The translations under genes and the position numbers were made by a program. A stretch of DNA of 64,000 bases from Planctomycetia bacterium (lineage in GTDB: Bacteria; Planctomycetota; Planctomycetia; Pirellulales; Thermoguttaceae). Shown in pieces: positions 35,837-43,418 of this stretch. Where the stretch lies: assembly GCA_030539295.1 (NCBI GenBank), contig JAUNSJ010000007.1, positions 62,001 through 126,000 of the forward strand, read 5' to 3'. A model generated the notes under the pieces. The model saw only the letters and a program-made list of their open reading frames with translations. It was not told the DNA's origin and made no database searches. The first letter of the stretch is position 1; every line of letters begins with the position of its first letter.

Positions 35837-37555
35837 TTAGTGCTTGTACGTCTGGAGGAAGGTACCGTTATCGGCAACGTCGAAGAGCGGTCGAAGTGGA
35901 TTTTTCAGGGCACTTCGCGAATTACCGCCTAAATAGCAGACGATGCCAAGGGACACATTCCAGGTGCGTTCCGTCGAATTCAGCAAACTTTCGTCGTTGC
36001 CAAAGACGCATGTGAAGGAGTTCTTGAGACTGAAGTAGTTGCTTATGGGAACCTCAATGGAGCCGCCCACGAGCCCTTCCTCGAATTCCGTAACACCCGC
36101 GAAGAGCATGCCTTCACCTCCGCAGTCGAAGTAGCGACGGATAAAACCTGTGTAGTAGGAGACCGGTTGCACTTCCGTTTGAACGTCCTGGCCCAATGCG
36201 GCGACCCGCCACCAGTTGACCAGTGAATCATTAATCCGGAACGCACCCCGGAATCCCAAGTCCGTCTTGCAGCCAAACTTGCGCGAAAGCTCGACACGAG
36301 TCTGACCAAGCGTGTAAGTCGATTCGTAGCCGCCATTAAGCGAGTCATAAACGGCTCCGAACTGCCACGGACTGCACGGGTCACGGTAGAAGATACCTGT
36401 TGTCCAGAAAAACTGTGTGCGACGCTTCTCCTGGGAAACGAGAATGTCTTCCTCCGTATCGCCCCCAACGGCGAGAGTATTCTTACCCGTGGCCGTCAGT
36501 CGGGCTCCCGCCTGGGCGTTAATTCCCAGCAGGAGTCGCTGCGGAGTTGACCAGTTCATGGCCAAATCGCCGCCGAAGTTCCCCTGGTTCGAGATATCGA
36601 GCGGGGTCGAATAGCCGAGTACGCCTGCGTAAATCTGGGTATTTTGCAGTGCCATGCGAAGCCGCAGGAACGGATAGCAGCAATTGGTGCTCGGACAGCC
36701 CCAGCCGTCACTTCCGTAAGCAGCCACAGGCGGCGCGGTACGTATCCGGTCGGCAGAAGCACTGGCCGCAAACTGCCCCGGATGGAAATCTGCCGCCGCA
36801 CAATTATTCTTCCAGGGATAGCTGTTCATGCTCGCATACGGATTGCCAACCATACTGCCGTCCGTATTTCGATAGCCCGAACCGGTGTATCCGGAGCCCG
36901 AATCGGTTGTAAGTGTATTATCAGGAGTGAGTTGCATCTCTTGCGGAGCCGGGTCCGCTGTCAGGCTGTCCTCATGCTGCGGTCCAAGTCCGGAATCGTG
37001 GGAAAAATTCCGGTTAATCATGTTACCCGTTACCGGGTCACGCGTTATACCACTTTTTTCGAGCAGTGAGGGGTCGGACAGATTCGGCTGTTCCTGAAAA
37101 TCCAGGGGCGTTCCATCCGGCAGGGTAATCTGTTCCATGCCATCGCCCGGGGTCGGAAGGAATTCTTCCGGCGAGAGAAAATTTCCGCTCGGCACCGGCA
37201 TTTCGTTCACAGCTTGTGTAAGCCGAATCGACGACTTCTCCTCCGGTTGCCCGGCATATTCCGCCGTTCTGGCGGCCGTAGAGGAGTCGCTCATCGGGGC
37301 ACTGGCCGGACTTATGGCATCTACCGGCTGTCCTGCCGAGTTCATCCATGGTGAAAGAACGACCTGGACGTTCCCCTTGGCGGCACCAGGTTTCTGCCAA
37401 TCCTGGGCCAGGGACTGTCCGGAGAAAGTCAAAGCGGACAAAAGCAGAAGTGCGGTCCAGGTTCCAGGGCCGGTCCGAAAAGTCCGTTTTGTGTTCGTGT
37501 TGCTTGTTGCGTCCATTTGTGTCGCCTTTTTTTCTTCCATGACCTGATTGTTCAT
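35837..37555 (-). CDS. DUF6666-like planctomycete envelope protein
   Basis: An N-terminal export signal (WTALLLLSALTFSGQSLAQ) is followed by ~200 residues of low-complexity Ser/Thr/Pro/Gln-rich sequence and a C-terminal half of alternating aromatic and polar residues (NAQAGARLTATGK, FFWTTGIFYRDPCSPWQFGAVYD, SFTCVFGNDESLLNSTERTWNVSLGIVCYLG) that looks like an outer-membrane or surface beta domain. CPSTNCCYPFLRLR precedes it. The frame opens with ATG 37555; no strong binding site precedes it, and ATG 37519 (after AAGGCGAC) is a good alternative just ahead of the signal. I am fairly sure it is exported and only moderately sure of the family name. Confidence 0.62.
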   Translation of the reverse strand: MNNQVMEEKKATQMDATSNTNTKRTFRTGPGTWTALLLLSALTFSGQSLAQDWQKPGAAKGNVQVVLSPWMNSAGQPVDAISPASAPMSDSSTAARTAEYAGQPEEKSSIRLTQAVNEMPVPSGNFLSPEEFLPTPGDGMEQITLPDGTPLDFQEQPNLSDPSLLEKSGITRDPVTGNMINRNFSHDSGLGPQHEDSLTADPAPQEMQLTPDNTLTTDSGSGYTGSGYRNTDGSMVGNPYASMNSYPWKNNCAAADFHPGQFAASASADRIRTAPPVAAYGSDGWGCPSTNCCYPFLRLRMALQNTQIYAGVLGYSTPLDISNQGNFGGDLAMNWSTPQRLLLGINAQAGARLTATGKNTLAVGGDTEEDILVSQEKRRTQFFWTTGIFYRDPCSPWQFGAVYDSLNGGYESTYTLGQTRVELSRKFGCKTDLGFRGAFRINDSLVNWWRVAALGQDVQTEVQPVSYYTGFIRRYFDCGGEGMLFAGVTEFEEGLVGGSIEVPISNYFSLKNSFTCVFGNDESLLNSTERTWNVSLGIVCYLGGNSRSALKNPLRPLFDVADNGTFLQTYKH

Positions 37556-38112
37556 AATTATATTGCCGGGAACGATGCAATGTTTTCCGGAAGAAAACTC
37601 CCGATTTCATCCTGGCAGGAAAAAATTGCTGTCCGAGCGAGATTACCGGGCCGGGCCACGCCGCCCCCGGAATCACCTCTTATCTGTATTTTCGACCAAA
37701 AGTAGTCGATACTTTCGGAAAAATCGTTAAAATCTGAAAAATCGGAATACTTTCGCTATTTTACCACGCCAGTCTTGATGTACTATTTGTAACGATTGTA
37801 GAAATAAAACCAAAATAATTAAAGAAATCAAAAAAATAAGTTAAAAAAATAAGAGGCTTTTTAGTGGTAAAACAAAATAGAGAGGGTATAATATAACTAG
37901 TGGCCCGTTCGCGGATCCCCTCACCGCCAATATGCGGCCAAAGGGACCAGCAGGAAAACGCAGCCACACAATGACAACAATCGACGCTCCATATCCCCGG
38001 CGTCGCCGCCCGTCTGCCAAGCAAGGCGCTTCGTTCGGACGTCGCAAGGTGGAAAACCCAATGGAACCGTTATAATCGAACATCTTGAACGAAAAGCAGT
38101 ACGAGGAATGAA
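37556..38112. other. AT-rich divergent intergenic region with -10 element for the plus-strand cluster
   Basis: The 557-base gap holds no gene I can support. On the plus strand TATAAT at 37887-37892 could be a -10 element, with only a weak -35. A T/A-rich stretch runs from about 37790 to 37860. The 110-codon minus frame over 37841-38173 looks chance-like. Confidence 0.4.
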
Positions 38113-39921
38113 ATGACTCAAACGGGGGTAGGTGGAACAGCCTTGGCCGAGAGCGACGTGGCACGGAATGCAACGTATCTGTTTGATCGCGACCGCTTAC
38201 TGGACCTGATAACGACAGGCGTGGTTATCGTCGACCTGAATCAGACCATTCGCTGGTGCAATCGATTTTTTGAGGACTACTGCTCGCTAGCGGACCCTGT
38301 TGGGCACAACTTTTATCAAGCGCTGGGCGAGTGCGAAATCGAAGGGCCCGACTTCTGCCCTTTTCACACCGTGCGTAAACTGCGTCACCGGACGACGACG
38401 ACGGTTCGTTGCGGCGCCCGATATTTTGAGTTGAAGATTTCCCCTGTCTGGTCACAGGAGACGAAGGAAGTGACCGGCTGCGTCGTTGAGATGCGTGATA
38501 TAAGTGAAATAACGCAGGTGGACGAAACGCTCAAGCAACTGCTGGAGGTCGGGCGACAGTTAACGGACCTATCGTCCCGGGAACTTGCCTCACTGTCGTT
38601 CAACGATCGGATAGATTTACTCAAGTCGCGTATTGAGAAGAGTATGCGTTCGATTTTGAAATATGACGTGGTGGAGATACGGCTCCTGAATCAACAGACG
38701 AGCCGTCTTGAGCCGCTCCTGGCGTTTGGCATGGCGCCGGAAGCGGTGCAGCGTGAACTGTACGCGGCGTCCAGCGGAAACGGCATAACCGGTTTCGTCG
38801 CGCACAACAAGGTCAGCTACTACTGTGAGGAGACGTTGGAACATCCCTTGTATTTGCGAGGCGCGGTCAATGCCCGCTCTTCGCTTACGGTTCCTCTGCT
38901 CTATCATGACCGGGTTATTGGCACGTGTAATGTCGAAAGTCTGTCGCCGGGCGCCTTTACGGATCGGGATTTATATTTTCTTCAGCTTTTCACGAAAGAC
39001 GTCGCCGTTGCCATTCATACCTTCGATTTACTCTCGTTTGAGAGTGAAAAAGCGGTTGTCGACAGTGTCCAGTCCATTTTGGGGTCGATTTCGCTCCCTC
39101 TTGACCTCATTATCCAAGAGACGAGCGTCTTGTTGAATCAGGATGACCTGGACAAAACCGACCTCGTCTCGCGTCTGCAGAAGATACTCACCACCTCGCG
39201 AACGATACGCGACCGGGTCCGCTCGCGCACGGCGGCCGTAACGCCCAAGAGTACGGCCGCGGAAGCGGAAGAGGCCGCGCCGCAAAAGAATCCCTTACTG
39301 GCAGGCCGACGCATTCTCGTTGTGGACCAGGAAGAAGAAATTCTGACCAGTGCCCATGAACTTCTGGAAGAACATGACTGCGTTGTGGAAACGGCCCCCG
39401 ACTCGCTCACCGCGCTCAATATGATTCGAACGACCAATTACGACGTTGTTATTTCCGAGATTAAGCCGCCCGGCGGAATGAGCGGTTATCAGCTTATGCT
39501 CCGTATGATTGAGTTGAATCCGGAGCGTAAAGACGTGCCACTACTGCTTATGACCGGCTTCGGTTACGATGGCGGGCACACAATCGTCAATGCGAAACAG
39601 AAGGGACTTTTAGGAGTCCTGTTCAAACCATTCGTACCCAAACAGCTTTTCAAGATGCTGGAGAAAGTGATAACGACCTGTGGTGCCCGGGACGCGTCGG
39701 GGAATCTTTTACCCGGCTCGGCAACGTCACTTCCGGCGTCGACAGGGACCTTACGCGAAAGTCGCGTCGGGTCCGTGGAAGAGCCGACAACGCGGACCGG
39801 CGGCTTTTACCAAAAACAAGGGGCAAGCCGCTTTGACGAATGGGCACGTCGCTACACGGAATTTGCGAGGAAGAACATGCCGCCCGGCGGAAGTGAAGGC
39901 TCGCCTTACGATGCCACCTGA
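38113..39921 (+). CDS. PAS-GAF sensor protein with degenerate receiver domain
   Basis: Domains in order: PAS (about 25-140; LLDLITTGVVIVDLNQTIRWCNRFF), GAF (about 160-305; VEIRLLNQQTSRLE, ITGFVAHNKVSYYCEE, SLTVPLLYHDRVIGTCNVES), a helical segment (about 315-372) that looks like a kinase dimerisation region without the phosphoacceptor His, and a CheY-like receiver (about 399-520; RRILVVDQEEEI, LLLMTGFG, LFKPF). No ATPase domain is present. In the receiver, the residue in the phospho-Asp position is Glu (VVISEIKPP, about 449), so it probably cannot be phosphorylated and could be a constitutively active mimic. The tail of ~80 residues is low complexity. It begins a four-gene cluster and may sense a ligand or redox state and transmit it by protein contact. 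ATG 38113 is preceded by AGGA. Confidence 0.82.
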   Translation: MTQTGVGGTALAESDVARNATYLFDRDRLLDLITTGVVIVDLNQTIRWCNRFFEDYCSLADPVGHNFYQALGECEIEGPDFCPFHTVRKLRHRTTTTVRCGARYFELKISPVWSQETKEVTGCVVEMRDISEITQVDETLKQLLEVGRQLTDLSSRELASLSFNDRIDLLKSRIEKSMRSILKYDVVEIRLLNQQTSRLEPLLAFGMAPEAVQRELYAASSGNGITGFVAHNKVSYYCEETLEHPLYLRGAVNARSSLTVPLLYHDRVIGTCNVESLSPGAFTDRDLYFLQLFTKDVAVAIHTFDLLSFESEKAVVDSVQSILGSISLPLDLIIQETSVLLNQDDLDKTDLVSRLQKILTTSRTIRDRVRSRTAAVTPKSTAAEAEEAAPQKNPLLAGRRILVVDQEEEILTSAHELLEEHDCVVETAPDSLTALNMIRTTNYDVVISEIKPPGGMSGYQLMLRMIELNPERKDVPLLLMTGFGYDGGHTIVNAKQKGLLGVLFKPFVPKQLFKMLEKVITTCGARDASGNLLPGSATSLPASTGTLRESRVGSVEEPTTRTGGFYQKQGASRFDEWARRYTEFARKNMPPGGSEGSPYDAT

Positions 39922-39944
39922 GAACTCGGTATAGAAAGAAGATA

Positions 39945-41132
39945 ATGACAAAGTCGAAGCTGGAGCGATGGCACCCATCGCAGGAAGACGATGAACTGAT
40001 TTTTGCCGTTTGCAATCGATTTCTCTCGAAGTACGGCAAGGGAGACGGCCTGGTCTCGGACCGTGAGGAGCGAAGTGCGGCGGCCATTTCGAAATGGTTG
40101 CGAGAAGAGCGAGGGCGGGAAGATCTGTCTCGCGAGAAGATCTATCCCCTGTTTCGCGAAGCGGTACGCCGGAACTTTCTTCACCTTCAGCCGCCGGTGG
40201 AAAACGTTCTTGCGCACCGGCTCATGGAACATTTTCATCTTGAGAATACGAATCGTGAAATCTCTGTCGTTAATGTAACGGGTCCGGAGACGTCGCAATA
40301 TGTAACGAGTGTGGCAGCGGACAAGGTCCTTGCCCTGATTGACCAGGTTGCGCAAGAGAAACGTCGTCTGGCCAAAATAAACGGGACCGACCCGGAGCAG
40401 ACGTCCGTTCATCTTGGTATGGGCGCCGGCTATGCAACCATGCTACTGGCGAAGCGGCTGGCGCACCGGGTGGCTCAAGGCGGGGCCTGTCCCCGACTCG
40501 TCTTACACGCCATTTCGTCCGGCGGTTTCTTTATCGATGAACCGCACAAGTCACCGACCACCTATTTCAGCTATTTCGACGATACCATGTCGGAGATAGA
40601 GTACGTGGCCCTGTTCTCGGAAACCGTGGTTCATAGCGACGAATACGAAAGAGTGAAAAAGAATCCGGGCCTGCGACGTTGTTTCGACCGTAAGTGTGAA
40701 ATTGATATTATCGTTACGTCTCTGGCCGCTGCGGAACATTCGCACGGTCTGCTCGGTCAATACCTCGGCTGGCTTACCCGGGAAGGACTCATCGATTCCG
40801 ATGTCGTATCACACATGCAGCAGCGAGGCTGGGTTGGCGACGTCCAATTTCAACCGTACACGAACGAGGGAGAACTGGAGAACGTCTGTCCTGTGCGTGC
40901 CGTGGCTCTGTTCGAAATTGATGAAATGGTCCGATTTGCCCGGGAACCGAACCATCATCTGGTGCTCATTGGCGGTCCTTGCGGCGAATGCGGAGCGTCG
41001 AAGACGGAAGCGTTACGCCCTCTGCTGTCCAACGAACGCCTTCATTTGTGGAACCATCTTGTAACCGACGTACGCACGGCAAGAGAACTCCTGGACGCAC
41101 CGCAGGAGCCATTCGGCAGAGATAACGCGTGA
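39945..41132 (+). CDS. SorC/DeoR-like sugar-binding transcriptional regulator (putative)
   Basis: The C-terminal part resembles the SorC sugar-binding effector domain: SVHLGMGAGYATMLLAKRL, LVLHAISSGG, WVGDVQFQPYTNEGE, and LVLIGGPCGECGASKTEALRPLL followed by LWNHLVTDVRTARELL, matching the usual GGxxKxxAIxAALRGGxxNxLVTD pattern. The N-terminal ~90 residues (LREERGREDLSREKIYPLFREAVRRNFLHL) can be read as the winged HTH of this family, although divergent. If correct it binds a phosphorylated sugar and DNA. It starts 23 bases after the sensor gene and is followed 10 bases later by the FliJ-like gene. Family call is by pattern only. Confidence 0.58.
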   Translation: MTKSKLERWHPSQEDDELIFAVCNRFLSKYGKGDGLVSDREERSAAAISKWLREERGREDLSREKIYPLFREAVRRNFLHLQPPVENVLAHRLMEHFHLENTNREISVVNVTGPETSQYVTSVAADKVLALIDQVAQEKRRLAKINGTDPEQTSVHLGMGAGYATMLLAKRLAHRVAQGGACPRLVLHAISSGGFFIDEPHKSPTTYFSYFDDTMSEIEYVALFSETVVHSDEYERVKKNPGLRRCFDRKCEIDIIVTSLAAAEHSHGLLGQYLGWLTREGLIDSDVVSHMQQRGWVGDVQFQPYTNEGELENVCPVRAVALFEIDEMVRFAREPNHHLVLIGGPCGECGASKTEALRPLLSNERLHLWNHLVTDVRTARELLDAPQEPFGRDNA

Positions 41133-41142
41133 GGTCAAAAGT

Positions 41143-41586
41143 ATGAGTGACTCCGAATTCCATTTCCAGGCAATTCTGAAACTACGTGAGAATACCCGCG
41201 ACGAGAAGCGAAACGCTCTGGAGCTTGTGCTTGCCCGCGGTAAAGAGTTGCGCACCGGACTGAACGACCTGGACCAACTGCTGATAAAACGGCGTAACGA
41301 ATGGACTCGCGAACAGCGTAAGCGTAACGTTTCTCTGGCAACGCTCCGATTCGAAGCGGAGGAGTTCGACCGCCTGACCCTCTTGCGGGAAGAGCAGGTC
41401 CAGCGTATCGAGGCTTGCCGGGAAGAGGAGGACGCATGTCGACAAGCGCTCGTTGAGGCGCAAAAAGAAGTACGAATCCTGGAGAAACTGCGCGAACGGA
41501 AAGAGGAAGAACAATTTGAGGAACAGAGGCGCCGTGAAACGCGGCAATTAGACGAGACGAATCAGCGGCTGGACAGGCGACCATGA
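41143..41586 (+). CDS. FliJ-like coiled-coil protein
   Basis: 147 residues, almost wholly coiled coil, with the FliJ pattern: FHFQAILKLRENTRDEKRNALELVLARGKEL at the start, then ...VRILEKLRERKEEEQFEEQRRRETRQLDE at the end. FliJ is a soluble chaperone-like stalk protein of the flagellar export ATPase; no other flagellar gene is in the window, so it may be an orphan or serve another type III-like or envelope complex. Its TGA stop overlaps the ATG of the next gene (ATGA at 41583-41586), indicating translational coupling. Confidence 0.6.
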   Translation: MSDSEFHFQAILKLRENTRDEKRNALELVLARGKELRTGLNDLDQLLIKRRNEWTREQRKRNVSLATLRFEAEEFDRLTLLREEQVQRIEACREEEDACRQALVEAQKEVRILEKLRERKEEEQFEEQRRRETRQLDETNQRLDRRP

Positions 41587-43418
41587 CCGGCCGAGCGACA
41601 ACTTTTGTGAATTTTAATCCCGACCCGCCGGCAAGCGGAGTCCCTGCCAACTTCAGTCCGGCTCCGGATCCGTCGGCGAAGAAAAATCGCAAACGACGAA
41701 TCGGACTTACAGGTCTCGTCTTCATTGCCGTTGGACTCATTCTGCTGTTTAGCGCCAACGCAATGCCGCTGACCTGGGATGAAGGGGACGCGTTCGACCG
41801 CGCGGACCGGGTGACTTCCTGGTGCCGTCAGTTCAAGAGCGACCTGGCCCAGGGGACCACACTCCCGCTGGATCATCAATCGCTCACCGAAGCGTTTCCG
41901 CACACTATTGTCCGTGAAGGGCATCCTGCCGGTTATACGCTGGTCATTGCTATGGGTCAAACTTTTTGCCAAACTTGTTTACCCAATCTCCTTCCAGCCA
42001 AGTTGGAATATCGTTTCGGTACGCTCCTTCTGTTCACACTGGCTTTGACTTCCGTTTTTTATCGCGTGGCAAGAGACAACAATCTCACGACCGGCCTGCT
42101 GTGCGTTTTTTGCATTCTCTTAATTCCGCGCTTGTTCGGGCATGCGCAAATTGCCGCTTGCGATTCGCCTCTTTGTGCCTGTTGGATGCTGGTCTGGGCA
42201 TGGTTCGATGATAAAACGTGGTCGTGGCGTGCGGCCGTTGTCTGGGGAGTCCTGCTCGGACTCGGACTGGCGATGAAATTCACCGGCTGGCTCATTCCAC
42301 TTCCGTTTCTGGTCTTCGGTGCCTGTTGCTGCATTAAGAAAAGTGCGCGTTGGCAAATAATCCGCTTCTTCCTGATCGGCTTGACCATCGCAATAGGAAC
42401 TTTCATTCTCTTGAACCCACCGATCTGGCACGCGCCGTGCTCCGGTTTGAGAACATTCATTTACCTTAATACCCATCGCGGTAACTTTAATATTCCCATC
42501 TGGTTTCTGGGCGATTTTTACAATCTGGACAAGTCACTTCCGTGGTACAACGCGTTCTTCTGGATCGCGATAACGGTTCCGCTGGCCCTGCTGTTCCTGG
42601 CTGTTTACAGGATAATGAACCGTGTTGTGCGACCGCTTGTGGCCCGCGAGAATGCGGACGCGGCGACCCTGCTCCTGCTCCTGAACTTTCTGACACTTCC
42701 TTTGGTCCGCTGCGTGCCGCACGTACCGGTTCACGATGGTGTTCGACTCTTTATTGCCGCGTTTCCATTTCTGGGACTGCTCGCCGGTCTCGGTACCGCT
42801 GACCTCTTGGGAATATTGCCTGGTCGGGAAGGACCGGCCTGTATTACCGCGAAAACGTACAGCGCTCGAACGCGTCAGGCGGTGGTCGTCCTGCTGCTGG
42901 CCACAGCCACCTTGAATCTCGGTTGGTACGCAAGTCAGTGGCTGTCGTTTTACAACGCGGCCATCGGCGGATTACGCGGCGCGGTCAGCGCAGGCATGGA
43001 GCGCACCTACTATTGGGATGCTCTGGATCGCGAGGTAATCGACTGGCTCAATGCGCACAGCTCGCCGGAGAGCGGAGAAGAAGGCGTTCTGTTTTCTGCA
43101 TTTTCTTCCGCAACGTTACGACGCTATAACCAATGGGGGATACTCAAGCCCACCGGCTACACGATAACAGACGGTATGCCCAATCTGGTGGAACGAAAGA
43201 TTCGCTGGTACGTTTTGCAGTGTCGCCCGAGCGGCCTGACTCATTTCGATCTTGCCTTGATTAAAAGTGCAAAGCCGGTTTGGACGAAGCGGATTCGGCA
43301 TGGCGGATTCGGCCCGTGGCGTCTTGATTCGGTGCCTTTGATTGCCATTTACGATTTAAGCGAGAGTCCGCTTATTCATCCCACGACTTCAGATAGTTGT
43401 CCCAATCCTCATCAGTAA
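41583..43418 (+). CDS. GT39-like membrane glycosyltransferase (ArnT/PMT superfamily)
   Basis: A hydrophobic protein of 611 residues with about ten membrane helices. The first luminal/periplasmic loop carries LTWDEGDAFDRA, where the acidic pair resembles the catalytic Asp/Glu of GT39-type C-superfamily glycosyltransferases, and TIVREGHPAGYTLVI follows. These enzymes use polyprenyl-phosphate sugars as donors and modify lipids or proteins outside the cytoplasmic membrane. It overlaps the fliJ-like gene by 4 bases. Its 3' end runs into the end of ftsK on the opposite strand by 47 bases. Donor and acceptor are unknown. Confidence 0.75.
   Translation: MTGRATTFVNFNPDPPASGVPANFSPAPDPSAKKNRKRRIGLTGLVFIAVGLILLFSANAMPLTWDEGDAFDRADRVTSWCRQFKSDLAQGTTLPLDHQSLTEAFPHTIVREGHPAGYTLVIAMGQTFCQTCLPNLLPAKLEYRFGTLLLFTLALTSVFYRVARDNNLTTGLLCVFCILLIPRLFGHAQIAACDSPLCACWMLVWAWFDDKTWSWRAAVVWGVLLGLGLAMKFTGWLIPLPFLVFGACCCIKKSARWQIIRFFLIGLTIAIGTFILLNPPIWHAPCSGLRTFIYLNTHRGNFNIPIWFLGDFYNLDKSLPWYNAFFWIAITVPLALLFLAVYRIMNRVVRPLVARENADAATLLLLLNFLTLPLVRCVPHVPVHDGVRLFIAAFPFLGLLAGLGTADLLGILPGREGPACITAKTYSARTRQAVVVLLLATATLNLGWYASQWLSFYNAAIGGLRGAVSAGMERTYYWDALDREVIDWLNAHSSPESGEEGVLFSAFSSATLRRYNQWGILKPTGYTITDGMPNLVERKIRWYVLQCRPSGLTHFDLALIKSAKPVWTKRIRHGGFGPWRLDSVPLIAIYDLSESPLIHPTTSDSCPNPHQ

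Noticed and set aside
37841-38173. 110-codon minus frame in the divergent gap
   Set aside because: No recognisable domain, overlaps the start of the sensor gene, no ribosome binding site.
41143-41586. Evidence of a flagellar gene region
   Set aside because: Only a FliJ-like coiled coil is present; no other flagellar genes in the window.
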